A stretch of DNA of 40,620 nucleotides, from the NCBI GenBank assembly GCA_016709305.1, contig JADJNA010000002.1, forward strand, positions 1-40,620. The letters run 5' to 3'. The notes under the pieces are model-generated. The model was not told the origin of the DNA. It ran no database searches and saw only the letters and a list, made by a program, of their open reading frames with translations. The DNA comes from Candidatus Villigracilis saccharophilus. Its GTDB lineage: Bacteria; Chloroflexota; Anaerolineae; Anaerolineales; Villigracilaceae. This document shows, one piece after another, positions 7,871 to 16,529 of this stretch (position 1 is the first letter of the stretch; each line of letters opens with the position of its first letter). The position numbers were made by a program, and so were the translations under genes.

Positions 7871-9574
7871 TTAATCTAAAAACTTAAAATGCACCTGCGG
7901 CTCTTTGCGTTCCACAACCTTCTCGGCATTGACCGCCAGCCGTAATAATTGATGTTCCTCCCAGGCGCGCCCCATCGCTTGCATTCCAATGGGCAATCCA
8001 CTTTTCGTGTAACCAACAGGGAATGAGATCGCGGGCAGACCGGTCATATTGCCAGCCGTGACGAAGCGCATGATCTCGATCGTGGTGCTCAAGTCTGAGT
8101 TGCCGTCGGGCAGTGCATCTTTCGGTATGGCAGGCGCGGCGATGGCCGTGGTCGGTGTAATGATCATATCCACTTGCTCGAGTGCCTTGTTGAAGTTTCT
8201 GATGATGCGTGTGCGCGCGCGCTGTGCCAAAAGATAATCCTGCGAGCTGATCTTTCGTGCCAAGGCCAGGTTGAGGCGTACATCCAACCCATGTTCCTTG
8301 TGATGCGCATCATATGTATAGCTCATGGCTTGCGCCATTTCAGCCAGAATGGTCACGGAATGCGCGATGCGATTTAATTCAAGGTCTGGGATGTTGATCT
8401 CGACGATCTCCGCTCCCATATCTGCAAATCGTCTCAACATAAGGTCGCAAGCTGCTACGATTTCGGGATCCGCGTGCTGGAACCAAGGTTTATATACGCC
8501 GAGTTTCAGTCCATTAAGATTTAATTGATCCCAATTTTCAAGCGAGGGCAGGGGTTGATGTAACGTGTTTGGGTCATGTAAGTCAGGTCCTGCCATCACA
8601 GCGTAGGCCAAAGCGGTATCGGTGGCTGTGCCCGCAATCGGCCCGAGATGAGCGACGCTCCAGCATAAAGGTGCTGCGCCATGCTCGCTGACCCGTCCAA
8701 AAGTGGATTTCAATCCGAAGACTCCGCAAAATGCGGCAGGGATGCGGATCGAGCCGCCCCCGTCCGCGCTGATGGCAACGGGGACAAATCCCGCCGCAAC
8801 AGCCGTTGCAGATCCGCTTGAGCTTCCGCCCGTAAAATGATTTGTGTTATATGGGTTGCGGGTTGTGCCGTGATGCGGATTCAAGCCCGTCACGTTGATG
8901 CCGATCTCGTGCATGTTAGCCTTGCCGATCAACAGCGCACCAGCCGCGCGCATCCGCGCTACGATGGTCGCATCTTCAGTGACGGGAGACCTGCCGAGGA
9001 ATGATGTGCCGACCGTCGTGGGGTAGGGCATCATATCTACTTCATCTTTTACCGCCACAGGTACGCCGTCAAAGATGCTGAGCGGACGTCCGGCTTTGAT
9101 GCGTTCCGTTGCTTCACGGGCCTGTTTCATTACATCCGCGCGATCAACAGCGATCATTGCCCGCAGCGGGGGGGTGGATGAATTGCTGGCTTCGATGGCA
9201 TCCAATAATTTGACCGCCACTTCTTCGGGCGTGGTTTTGCCGTCACGATAGGCTTTTGCGTAATCAAAGACCGTTGCATATTGAAATCCATTCGGATAGA
9301 TGGCGGCAGCTCGCGGCCATTCTTTTTCCGGGACGGCCAGATTTTCATCTGAATAGGTGTCAGTGAAATGGATCGGCATGATGGTCGGTGATTCATCTAT
9401 CGTCTGTTGTCTCAGCCAGTTGATGCCTGCGCTTTCAAACAAACTGGGAATTAATAATCCACCCAATGGCCCTTCAACGAGTGAGGCAAACAGGCGCAAT
9501 AGTCCGCCTGAGAGGTAAGGCAGCGTAACAGATTTCAAATCATACACAGTTTTGTTTTCCATAACTCCTCGCAT
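7871..9574 (-). CDS. Amidase-signature family hydrolase
   Basis: A 567-residue enzyme of the amidase-signature family, which hydrolyses carboxamides by a Ser-cisSer-Lys triad. Lys176 lies in VPVAVKDEVD, the serine-rich signature GGSSSGSATAVAAG begins at 249, and the presumed nucleophile Ser275 lies in DGGGSIRIPA. An N-terminal stretch of about 95 residues precedes the domain. GatA, the amidotransferase subunit, is shorter and would be expected with gatB/gatC, which are not here, so a stand-alone amidase is more likely. Its substrate is unknown. Either ATG 9574 or ATG 9562 (after GAGGAG) may be the start. Confidence 0.88.
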   Translation of the reverse strand: MRGVMENKTVYDLKSVTLPYLSGGLLRLFASLVEGPLGGLLIPSLFESAGINWLRQQTIDESPTIMPIHFTDTYSDENLAVPEKEWPRAAAIYPNGFQYATVFDYAKAYRDGKTTPEEVAVKLLDAIEASNSSTPPLRAMIAVDRADVMKQAREATERIKAGRPLSIFDGVPVAVKDEVDMMPYPTTVGTSFLGRSPVTEDATIVARMRAAGALLIGKANMHEIGINVTGLNPHHGTTRNPYNTNHFTGGSSSGSATAVAAGFVPVAISADGGGSIRIPAAFCGVFGLKSTFGRVSEHGAAPLCWSVAHLGPIAGTATDTALAYAVMAGPDLHDPNTLHQPLPSLENWDQLNLNGLKLGVYKPWFQHADPEIVAACDLMLRRFADMGAEIVEINIPDLELNRIAHSVTILAEMAQAMSYTYDAHHKEHGLDVRLNLALARKISSQDYLLAQRARTRIIRNFNKALEQVDMIITPTTAIAAPAIPKDALPDGNSDLSTTIEIMRFVTAGNMTGLPAISFPVGYTKSGLPIGMQAMGRAWEEHQLLRLAVNAEKVVERKEPQVHFKFLD

Positions 9575-9630
9575 CCTGATGAACTTGTTGGAGAATCTGG
9601 CCTAACTAAGTCAGCCATACTTTTGCGTTT

Positions 9631-9957
9631 TTATTTTGGCGGGAGAGATAATGCAAACTCAACACCTACCTTGACCCATGCGCTGATCTGCTTCGAAGTT
9701 TTATAGCCGTCAGGTTCCACGAGCAGCCAGCCTTTCATGGGCCTGTTCCTTAAAGCAAACTGTTTGACGTATTTCTTTTTCAAAAAATCTTCATACTTCG
9801 CAGGGTCGATCCGAACAACCATATCGCCTTTGTACCAGCCGCAGACCATATTGCCGTTAACCAAATACCCGAGTCCGCCGAACATTTTCTTTTCAACGAA
9901 TGGAAGTTCCTTGAGTTCGGCTCGGACGCGTTCTGCAAATTTGAGATCGTATGCCAT
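9631..9957 (-). CDS. TfoX N-terminal domain family protein
   Basis: A 108-residue protein matching the TfoX N-terminal domain: VEKKMFGGLGYLVNGNMVCGWYKGDMVVRI, then FALRNRPMKGWLLVEPDG. In enteric bacteria and Vibrio, full TfoX regulates competence, but stand-alone copies are widespread and their role is unknown. An upstream in-frame extension to 10035 lies inside upp and is not family-like, so I start at ATG 9957, 13 nt after the upp stop. No strong SD is visible, which suggests coupling to upp. Confidence 0.8.
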   Translation of the reverse strand: MAYDLKFAERVRAELKELPFVEKKMFGGLGYLVNGNMVCGWYKGDMVVRIDPAKYEDFLKKKYVKQFALRNRPMKGWLLVEPDGYKTSKQISAWVKVGVEFALSLPPK

Positions 9958-9970
9958 GCTTGAAGTCCGC

Positions 9971-10597
9971 TTAGCCCGTCCCGAATTGACGGTCGCCCGC
10001 GTCACCCAATCCTGGCAGGATGTAGGCGCGTTCATTTAGTTTTTCGTCAATTGCGGCAAGATAAATATCAATATCGGGATGCGCGGTCTGCATTGCTTTG
10101 ATGCCTTCAGGTGCTCCGATGAGGCCAACGAACTTGATCTTCTTCACTCCCCAGCGTTTCAGGATATCCGCAGTGGCTGTTGCTGATCCGCCTGTGGCAA
10201 GCATCGGGTCGAGGATCATGCAGACCGATACGCGCGGGTCGACAGGGAGTTTGTTGTAATACTCCACAGGTTGAAGTGTATGCTCGTCGCGATACAGTCC
10301 AATATGCCATACTTCGGCGCTTGGCATGAGTTCCCAAATGCCTTCCACCATGCCAAGTCCCGCGCGCAGAATGGGGACGAGCCCGATTTTTTCCTTGAGT
10401 TCCTGTGCGGTCATTTTGGTAAGCGGGGTTTCAATTTCGATCGGCGTTGTCTGCAGGTCAGCGGTGGCTTCATATGCAAGAAGTCCCGCGATCTCCTGAA
10501 CGAGTTCACGGAACTTCTTCGGTTCGGTATTTTTATTTCTTAAACGGGAAAGTTTGTGGGCAACGAGCGGGTGATTAGATGCATGGACAGTGGACAT
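9971..10597 (-). CDS. upp: Uracil phosphoribosyltransferase
   Basis: A 208-residue salvage enzyme converting uracil and PRPP to UMP in the cytoplasm. The PRPP-binding loop DPMLATGGSA lies at residues 130-139. VPILRAGLGMVEG (about 74-86) is the second conserved block, and the C-terminus GLGDAGDRQFGT binds uracil. Length is normal for bacterial Upp. AGGAG stands 6 nt before the ATG. It is the first gene of a minus-strand unit with the TfoX-N and amidase genes, divergent from the TetR operon. Confidence 0.96.
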   Translation of the reverse strand: MSTVHASNHPLVAHKLSRLRNKNTEPKKFRELVQEIAGLLAYEATADLQTTPIEIETPLTKMTAQELKEKIGLVPILRAGLGMVEGIWELMPSAEVWHIGLYRDEHTLQPVEYYNKLPVDPRVSVCMILDPMLATGGSATATADILKRWGVKKIKFVGLIGAPEGIKAMQTAHPDIDIYLAAIDEKLNERAYILPGLGDAGDRQFGTG

Positions 10598-10624
10598 TTA
10601 TTACTCCTGTTTTTGAAGTTTCCC

Positions 10625-10630
10625 TATTAT
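10625..10630 (-). promoter_or_regulatory. Probable -10 element for upp
   Basis: TATAAT on the minus strand stands 28 nt before the upp start codon and fits a sigma-70-type -10 box. The -35 region 17 nt upstream is poor. Confidence 0.45.
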
Positions 10631-10659
10631 AGCGTGAGAACGAATTTACAGTTCATCCC

Positions 10660-10714
10660 TTGACAGGGAAACTGATTTTGGTAAAATAGTAAACACTGTA
10701 AACAATTGTAAACA
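10660..10714 (+). promoter_or_regulatory. Promoter and likely operator of the TetR operon
   Basis: TTGACA (10660-10665), a 16-nt spacer and TAAAAT (10682-10687) form a good sigma-70-type promoter. Immediately downstream are three direct copies of GTAAACA at 10689-10695, 10698-10704 and 10708-10714, with starts 9 and 10 bases apart, about one DNA turn. A second TATAAT lies at 10717-10722. The repeats lie where a repressor would block the promoter, so they are candidate sites for the TetR protein encoded next. TetR operators are more often palindromes, which leaves some doubt. Confidence 0.6.
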
Positions 10715-10735
10715 TATATAATAAAAGGTGACTCA

Positions 10736-11428
10736 ATGGCACAGACAAGGCGAGAAAAATTACGAGACGCGACCCGCGAAGAGATCATGTCCACAGCGTG
10801 GAAGCAGATCGGTGAAGTGGGCGCTTCGGGACTTTCCCTGCGCGGGATCGCCCGCGAGATGGGGATGACGGCGCCCGGGCTGTATCGCTACTACAAAGAC
10901 CGCGACGCTCTGGTCACCGCATTGTTGGTCGATGCATTCACATCCTTCACTGCAAGTCTGGAAGCAGGACGAGATGCTTGCGCGGCAGATGATCACACGG
11001 GTCGTTTTCGCGCGATGTGCAAATCCTATTTTCAGTGGGCGGCGCAAAACCCGCAGAGGTATGCGCTTTTGTTCGGCACTCCAATTCAAGGGTACATGTT
11101 CGCCGAGGAGTTAGGGCCAGTTGCACAGCGGAGTTTTCTTGTGCTGCAGGGCGTGATAGGGGAGGCGCATATGGCAGGGAAAATCAACGGGGAGTTAACT
11201 GTCCTTCGGCTGCCGACCAACCTTAAGTCATCGTATGACACGTTGAAAAAATTCGGAATGCCGTACACAGGCACGGTCACGCAGTTGGCGCTGTCCGCCT
11301 GGTCGATGATCCACGGAATGACATCCCTGTATCTCTATAACTATCTGTCGGGATTTTTGCAAAACAATGTTGAAGCGTTCATTGATTTTGAGATCGAAAA
11401 GATGGTGATGATTTTGGGGTTGGAATAA
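10736..11428 (+). CDS. TetR/AcrR family transcriptional regulator (WHG-type C-terminal domain)
   Basis: A 230-residue repressor. The N-terminal helix-turn-helix spans about residues 10-55 (REEIMSTAWKQIGEVGASGLSLRGIAREMGMTAPGLYRYYKDRDALV), the hallmark of the family. The C-terminal domain, with FQWAAQNPQRYALLFGTPIQGY and later AWSMIHGMTSLYLYNYL, matches the ligand-binding WHG-type domain of many Actinobacteria and Chloroflexi regulators. It is first in a plus-strand operon and probably controls it, including itself, through the GTAAACA repeats upstream. The inducer is unknown. Confidence 0.9.
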   Translation: MAQTRREKLRDATREEIMSTAWKQIGEVGASGLSLRGIAREMGMTAPGLYRYYKDRDALVTALLVDAFTSFTASLEAGRDACAADDHTGRFRAMCKSYFQWAAQNPQRYALLFGTPIQGYMFAEELGPVAQRSFLVLQGVIGEAHMAGKINGELTVLRLPTNLKSSYDTLKKFGMPYTGTVTQLALSAWSMIHGMTSLYLYNYLSGFLQNNVEAFIDFEIEKMVMILGLE

Positions 11429-11437
11429 GGAGAAAAG

Positions 11438-12203
11438 ATGATTCGTCAAATTCCCATGCGGCAACGCATACGCAAGGCGCTTGTTTTTCTGGCCTTTTTA
11501 TCTTTCCCCATCACGATGAATTTTTTTTCACCGTACGTCATTATTGATGGCGCGATGAATGGCATCATCAATGGCAGCTTGGTGATGTTCGGGCTGATGT
11601 TTCTTTCCTCGCTTTTTTATTGGCAGGCTATGGTGCGGATGGGTCTGCCCGGGTGGCGGGTTGCAGGAGATGTTTGAGCCCATCAACAATAAGCTGGTCA
11701 ACGGTTCAAAAATTAACTGGATCAAATGGACTATTTGGATTCTCTGGCTTTCATTGATCGTTATGTTTGCGGTCAACACGGGTGGCTACAGAAGTGTTGA
11801 TCTGCTATATCACACTCAAAGTGGAATCTCAGTTGCTGGAACCGCAGATCGCCCCATCTTCATTGCCTACATCATTTACTATGTCGTGGTCGCCTTGTTT
11901 GTTGGACTGGCGATTTTTGCTGGACGCAGGGCGGGCTGTCACACGATTTGTTGGATGGCCCCGTTCATGATCACGGGACGCTGGATCCGGAACCGGTTTG
12001 CATGGCCTTCCCTCAGGCTGGTCGCGGACGCATCCACCTGCAAGGATTGCAAATCCTGTTCCAAGACCTGCCCGATGAGTCTGGATGTCAACGCGATGGT
12101 GCAGGCGCAAAAAATGGAAAATGCAGAATGCATTCTATGCGGCACCTGCGTGGACAATTGCTCGAAGAAGGCGATCCGCTATTCGTTCTCGGCGGGGAAT
12201 TAA
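11438..12203 (+). CDS. 4Fe-4S membrane protein, NapH/NosR/YccM-like, with a frameshift
   Basis: The 5' part (from ATG 11438) encodes two hydrophobic segments and then stops. Read with one T removed from the six-T run at 11612-11617, it continues FIGRLWCGWVCPGGGLQEMFEP, the signature of NapH/NosR-like membrane ferredoxins, and runs to 12203. The second part has two or three more membrane segments, GCHTICWMAPFM, and two cluster motifs near the C-terminus: CKDCKSCSKTCPM and CILCGTCVDNC. Such proteins pass electrons between quinol and periplasmic or cytoplasmic partners. The shift lies in a homopolymer, so a sequencing error is likely, but a true mutation is possible. It sits in the TetR operon, 9 nt after the regulator. 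Confidence 0.82.
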
Positions 12204-12221
12204 ATAAAGGATGTGGTGACA

Positions 12222-13040
12222 ATGAATACAAAGACTTCGAGGCTTCAAAAAAATTCTTTACTCGGCTATTTTGTTTTGGCCTACGCCATTTCGTGGACGA
12301 TCGGCATTCCGCTCGCATTGATCGCTCAGGGAAAGGTTAACTGGCAGATCCCATATTTCGTTCACTATTTATATGCCTATGGCCCCATGCTGGCAGCTTT
12401 GATCATGACTGGGCTTACAAAAGGCAGGGCGGGTATCGCTGATATTTTCCGACGATTGTTCAAATGGCAGATGAGTCCCGGTTGGTGGACGTTTGCCATT
12501 TCTCCATTGGCGGTATATTTTGTGATCGTGCTTGTCTTGCGCATCATTCAGGGCACGTGGGTGGACTTGAATCTTTTGGGCGAAGTCAACTTCCTGCCCA
12601 ATCTGGGAGTCGGCGCACTTTTCCTGTGGATCTTTACATACGGAATTGGCGAAGAAATCGGCTGGCGCGGATATGCCCTGCCGCGTTTGCAAGAAAAAAT
12701 GAGCGCGCTCAACGCGACTCTTGTGTTGGGTGTGCTTTGGGCGTTGTGGCATTTACCGATCTTCTTTTACTTATTTGACCCCGCCATTGCCACTGGCTGG
12801 TTCTTCGGTTTGATGAGCGGTGCGATCATGTTCACCTGGCTTTACAACAGCACGGATGGAAGTCTGCTGGCGGTTGCGCTTTGGCATGGCGCGTTCAATT
12901 TCATCACCGCTTCTGCGGCCGGCGAGGGCCTGGGGGCTGCGATCATGAGCACGATTGTGATGATTTGGGCTGTCGCGTTGATCTTCATCTACAAGCCCGC
13001 GAATCTATCCACGCGGGAGAAGCAGGTGATTGCATCATGA
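12222..13040 (+). CDS. CPBP family intramembrane glutamic endopeptidase
   Basis: A 272-residue membrane protease of the CPBP (Abi/CAAX, Rce1-like) family with about eight hydrophobic segments. The catalytic motif EEIGWRGYALPRLQ has Glu144, Glu145 and Arg149. His177 (LWHLPIFFY) and the HGAFN motif with His222 and Asn226 complete the conserved set. Relatives cleave prenylated proteins or process bacteriocins and peptides within the membrane; the substrate here is unknown. AAAGGATG precedes ATG 12222, which I prefer to an in-frame GTG at 12213. The stop overlaps the next start in ATGA. Confidence 0.9.
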   Translation: MNTKTSRLQKNSLLGYFVLAYAISWTIGIPLALIAQGKVNWQIPYFVHYLYAYGPMLAALIMTGLTKGRAGIADIFRRLFKWQMSPGWWTFAISPLAVYFVIVLVLRIIQGTWVDLNLLGEVNFLPNLGVGALFLWIFTYGIGEEIGWRGYALPRLQEKMSALNATLVLGVLWALWHLPIFFYLFDPAIATGWFFGLMSGAIMFTWLYNSTDGSLLAVALWHGAFNFITASAAGEGLGAAIMSTIVMIWAVALIFIYKPANLSTREKQVIAS

Positions 13041-13636
13041 GGCAAAGACCAATCCTGATCGCGGTTGTTTATTTTATTGCAGTCATTGTGCTCGCACATT
13101 TCTTTGTCCCGCCCATCTATGATTGGACGCAGAACACAGTCAGTGACCTTGCTTCGCAGGGACATACCTACAAGGGGATCATGCAAACTGGTTTTATTGG
13201 CTTTGGTCTGCTGCTCACATGGGGAGTTATCTTTTACTTCAATAAATATAGGCGCGCGTATTTTCTGTTTTTCGTAGCGGTGTATGGACTGTCCATTTTG
13301 ATGTCCGGGATTTTTTGCGCCGCACCGATTGACCCATCCTATCCAAACTCGGTGCGTGAATCCCAATTACATTCCATGTTCGCCACCGTTGCAGGGATCG
13401 CCATGAGCCTCGGGATTTTCTGGCAGTTCGCAGTATCTTCCAATAATCGCGAAAGATGGACTCGCTTCGCCTTTTTTCTTCTGGTTATCGGTATATCGGG
13501 CCTGTTCGGACTTGCGGAAAATCATATCATGGCGCTTGATGAAGGGATTGTTCAAAGGAATTTATATCTGGTAGGATTGGCGTGGTTGGTCTATGAAGAA
13601 CGAATACTTAATTCTGGAAGGGAAACTTCAAAATGA
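13037..13636 (+). CDS. DUF998 family membrane protein
   Basis: A 199-residue integral membrane protein with about six hydrophobic segments, beginning MRQRPILIAVVYF. The pattern VPPIYDWTQNTVSDLASQG in the first loop and LSILMSGIFCAAPIDP further on are typical of DUF998 proteins, whose function is unknown. An upstream extension of the frame lies within the CPBP gene and is a shadow. It overlaps both neighbours by four bases, so it is translated as part of the operon. Confidence 0.82.
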   Translation: MRQRPILIAVVYFIAVIVLAHFFVPPIYDWTQNTVSDLASQGHTYKGIMQTGFIGFGLLLTWGVIFYFNKYRRAYFLFFVAVYGLSILMSGIFCAAPIDPSYPNSVRESQLHSMFATVAGIAMSLGIFWQFAVSSNNRERWTRFAFFLLVIGISGLFGLAENHIMALDEGIVQRNLYLVGLAWLVYEERILNSGRETSK

Positions 13637-14055
13637 ATGGAAATGATTTTATGGCATGGATTTTACGCTCTCCGCTGCATGGCATGTTGAGCAATGGCAT
13701 CATGCTCCTCACTATTACAGGACGCAAGTCAGGAAAAAAATACACAACCCCTGTTGGCTATTATGTGGAAGGCGACTATATGTGGGTCATCACTAGCCGC
13801 GAACGGACGTGGTGGCGAAACCTGCAAGGGGGCGCAAAAGTTGATCTGTTGCTGAAGCGCAAGCCTGTGCAAGGATTTGCTGACGTGGAATTGGATGATA
13901 GATCTGTGCTGGCAAGAATGCCTGAATATTTACGCCATATTCCGCAGGCGGCAAAGCAGATGAAGGTTCGCATGGAAGATGGGAAACCAAATCAAGAGGA
14001 TGTGGCCGCCACTGCCAAAGATAGACTGTTCGTCAAAATCAAATTGGATACATAG
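13633..14055 (+). CDS. Nitroreductase/quinone reductase family protein (deazaflavin-dependent, DDN-like)
   Basis: A 140-residue split-barrel protein. LLTITGRKSGKKYTTPVGYYVEGD near residue 28 and WWRNLQGGAKVDLLLKRK mark the family containing mycobacterial Ddn, which uses reduced F420 or another flavin to reduce quinones and nitro compounds. Whether this organism makes F420 cannot be seen here. It is the last gene of the TetR operon, overlapping the DUF998 gene by four bases, and ends four bases before a perfect hairpin. Confidence 0.85.
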   Translation: MNGNDFMAWILRSPLHGMLSNGIMLLTITGRKSGKKYTTPVGYYVEGDYMWVITSRERTWWRNLQGGAKVDLLLKRKPVQGFADVELDDRSVLARMPEYLRHIPQAAKQMKVRMEDGKPNQEDVAATAKDRLFVKIKLDT

Positions 14056-14058
14056 CAC

Positions 14059-14087
14059 GTGACAGTCACCTTAAAGGTGACTGTCAC
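14059..14087. terminator. Perfect inverted repeat between convergent genes
   Basis: GTGACAGTCACCTT (14059-14072) and AAGGTGACTGTCAC (14074-14087) are exact inverted repeats of 14 bases around one A. It stands between the stop of the reductase gene and the convergent zinc-ribbon gene, whose TGA lies inside it. It may end transcription from both sides, although there is no proper T tract. It could also be one copy of a dispersed intergenic repeat. Confidence 0.6.
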
Positions 14088-14452
14088 TTAAACAGCCCGA
14101 ACACAAACGGCAGCGCGCCCAATACAGCGCACAAAATAAATCCGACGACGAGTATGGTCAGGCAGGCGGGTAGCAGCCAGCGGAGCCAGGTCCAGTAGGC
14201 GTAAAGATTAAATGCTTTGAACGCAACGGGCTGGGCTTTTCGAATCAAGTCAGGCGCATCAATTTCGGGTATCGACACTGTTTTTGGCTTTGACGTATTT
14301 TTCTCCACCATTGGCATTGCTCTTGTCCGCAAGTGCCCGGGGATGGATAAGTTTGTGCCGCAATAGGTGCAGGCCATGTGAGTTGTCCCTGCTTCAGGTT
14401 GGGACGCGCCACCGCACGCAGGGCAGGATATGGTTTGGGTTTGATCGGTCAC
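14084..14452 (-). CDS. Zinc-ribbon membrane-anchored protein of unknown function
   Basis: A 122-residue protein starting at GTG 14452, chosen because GGAGG lies just before it; a longer frame to 14614 lacks such a site. The N-terminus holds ISCPACGG and later CTYCGTNL, a four-cysteine zinc ribbon. The C-terminus has one or two hydrophobic helices (LLPACLTILVVGFILCAVLGALPFVFGLF). Similar small proteins are common and uncharacterised. TATAAT at 14479-14474 on this strand may be its -10 box. Confidence 0.65.
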   Translation of the reverse strand: MTDQTQTISCPACGGASQPEAGTTHMACTYCGTNLSIPGHLRTRAMPMVEKNTSKPKTVSIPEIDAPDLIRKAQPVAFKAFNLYAYWTWLRWLLPACLTILVVGFILCAVLGALPFVFGLFK

Positions 14453-14548
14453 TGTTTCCTCCAGGGAGTTGCGATTATAGTCTTTGCTCCCGTTCTTTGC
14501 ATGTTCTTGGATTAAAATCAGCCTAGCCAAGTCAAGAGGAGCATACCC

Positions 14549-16510
14549 ATGACGGAACAATTTACGTTCGGTGGTGATATTGTTTGGAGGCCGACCCCGC
14601 AGCACATTGAGCATGCGAATTTAACCGCCTTCATGCGCAAGCATGAAATACAAGATTTTGATGAACTCATGCAAAAGTCCACCAGTGACGTGGAATGGTT
14701 CACAGATGCAGTGTTGAAATTTCTCGATATTCAATTCTATGAACCCTACACAAAGGCCGTTGACCTGACCGATGGCATTCAATTTCCAAAATGGTGTGTA
14801 GATGGGAAGATGAATATTGTCCATAATTGCGTGGATAAATGGCAGAATGCGGATACCGGAATGCAGAAGGCTGTGGTGTGGGAAGGGGAAGAGGGTAGTA
14901 CGAAAACGCTTACTTATGAAGAGTTATATAAAGAAGTGAATAGAGCCGCGAACGCACTGCGCTCGCTTGGGCTTGGCAAAGGCGACGCGATCGGCATCTT
15001 CATGCCGATGACCCCCGAGATCGTGGTCGCATTGCTTGCCATCGCAAAGATCGGCGGGATCATCCTGCCGTTGTTCTCTGGTTATGGCGCGGGCGCAATT
15101 GTTTCCCGTTTACAGGATGCGAATGCTAAAGCGCTTTTCGCCGCTGACGGCGCGTATCGACGCGGCAAGGCTGTGGATATGAAGTCAATTGCCGATGAAG
15201 CCGCCGCACTAATTGATTCGCTAAAGCACATGATCGTCTTGAAGCGCACAGGGCAGAATGTCTCCATGAAGACAGGACGAGACCACTGGTGGGCGGATTT
15301 GATCGCGCCTCAGCCTGATTCTGCGCCTTCGGCGACAGAGACCAACTCCGCTGAAGACCCGCTGATGATTCTCTACACTTCGGGGACGACGGGCAGACCG
15401 AAAGGCGCAGTCCACACCCACTGCGGATTCCCTGTCAAAGCCGCGCAGGATATGGCCTTCGGAACAGATGTCCACGCAGGGGACGTGATCTACTGGATGA
15501 CCGACATGGGCTGGATGATGGGTCCGTGGCAGGTCTTTGGCAGTCTCCTGCTTGGAGCGACGATGTTCCTCTACGATGGCGCACCAGATTTCCCTGCGCC
15601 TGATCGGTTGTGGGATCTGGTCGAAAAGCATGGCATCAATCAAATGGGAGTCTCGCCAACACTGATCCGCTCGTTGATCCCGCAAGGTGATGAGCATTTC
15701 AAGAAGCATGATCTGTCTTTATTGAAATGTTTTGCCTCTACTGGCGAACCGTGGAATCCAGACCCGTGGATGTGGTTATTTGAAAAAGTTGGCGAAGGCA
15801 AAAGACCGATCATCAATTATTCAGGCGGTACGGAGATCTCTGGCGGGATTGTGATGGGTAACCCGTTGCTGCCCTTGAAGCCATGCGCTTTTTCAGCCGC
15901 CTGTCCCGGCATGGATGCGGATGTGTTGGACGAAAATGGAATCTCGCTTCGTAACGCGGTGGGGGAATTAGTTATAAAAGCCCCGTGGATCGGCATGACG
16001 CGCGGCTTTTGGAATGACAAGCTACGTTATCTCGACACGTATTGGTCGCGCTGGGAAAATGTCTGGGTGCATGGTGATTTTGCTGCCATAGACAGCGACG
16101 GCTTGTGGTATATTCTTGGGCGCTCAGATGATACGATCAAGATAGCGGGGAAACGGCTGGGACCCGCCGAGGTTGAGTCAATTCTCGTAAGACACAAGGA
16201 TATTGTCGAAGCGGCGGCGATCGGAGTGCCGCACGCTGTAAAAGGGAGTGAACTGATCCTTTTCGCAGTGGCTAGGCCCGGAGCAAGTCCGACCGATGCG
16301 CTTCGTCAGGAATTAAAAGAGATGGTGACCGCTGAAATGGGCAAAGCGCTTGCCCCGAAAGCCATCCTGTTTGTGACTGACCTGCCCAAGACGCGAAATG
16401 CAAAGGTCATGCGGCGTGTGATCCGTTCAGCTTATTTGGGACTGGAGTTGGGTGATACGTCGTCTTTGGTCAATCCGCATGCCATGGAGGAGATCGGGAA
16501 CGCAAAATGA
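14549..16510 (+). CDS. AMP-forming acyl-CoA synthetase, probably acetyl-CoA synthetase
   Basis: A 653-residue adenylating enzyme that makes acyl-CoA from a free acid, ATP and CoA. The length and an opening resembling the acetyl-CoA synthetase N-terminal domain point to acetate or another short acid. The ATP loop YTSGTTGRPKGAVHTH lies at 276-291, the A5-type motif NYSGGTE follows, and IAGKRLGPAEVE marks the domain hinge. Near the C-terminus PKTRNAKVMRR keeps the catalytic lysine (about 619), although the usual PKTRSGK is altered. AGAGGAGC precedes ATG 14549. It is monocistronic, with rpoB following on its own promoter. Confidence 0.88.
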   Translation: MTEQFTFGGDIVWRPTPQHIEHANLTAFMRKHEIQDFDELMQKSTSDVEWFTDAVLKFLDIQFYEPYTKAVDLTDGIQFPKWCVDGKMNIVHNCVDKWQNADTGMQKAVVWEGEEGSTKTLTYEELYKEVNRAANALRSLGLGKGDAIGIFMPMTPEIVVALLAIAKIGGIILPLFSGYGAGAIVSRLQDANAKALFAADGAYRRGKAVDMKSIADEAAALIDSLKHMIVLKRTGQNVSMKTGRDHWWADLIAPQPDSAPSATETNSAEDPLMILYTSGTTGRPKGAVHTHCGFPVKAAQDMAFGTDVHAGDVIYWMTDMGWMMGPWQVFGSLLLGATMFLYDGAPDFPAPDRLWDLVEKHGINQMGVSPTLIRSLIPQGDEHFKKHDLSLLKCFASTGEPWNPDPWMWLFEKVGEGKRPIINYSGGTEISGGIVMGNPLLPLKPCAFSAACPGMDADVLDENGISLRNAVGELVIKAPWIGMTRGFWNDKLRYLDTYWSRWENVWVHGDFAAIDSDGLWYILGRSDDTIKIAGKRLGPAEVESILVRHKDIVEAAAIGVPHAVKGSELILFAVARPGASPTDALRQELKEMVTAEMGKALAPKAILFVTDLPKTRNAKVMRRVIRSAYLGLELGDTSSLVNPHAMEEIGNAK

Positions 16511-16529
16511 AATTTGCTCCAAATGTTTC

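Noticed and set aside
12881..13036. N-terminal extension of the DUF998 frame
   Set aside because: The extension overlaps the CPBP gene and encodes no family sequence; ATG 13037 overlaps the upstream stop as in neighbouring genes.
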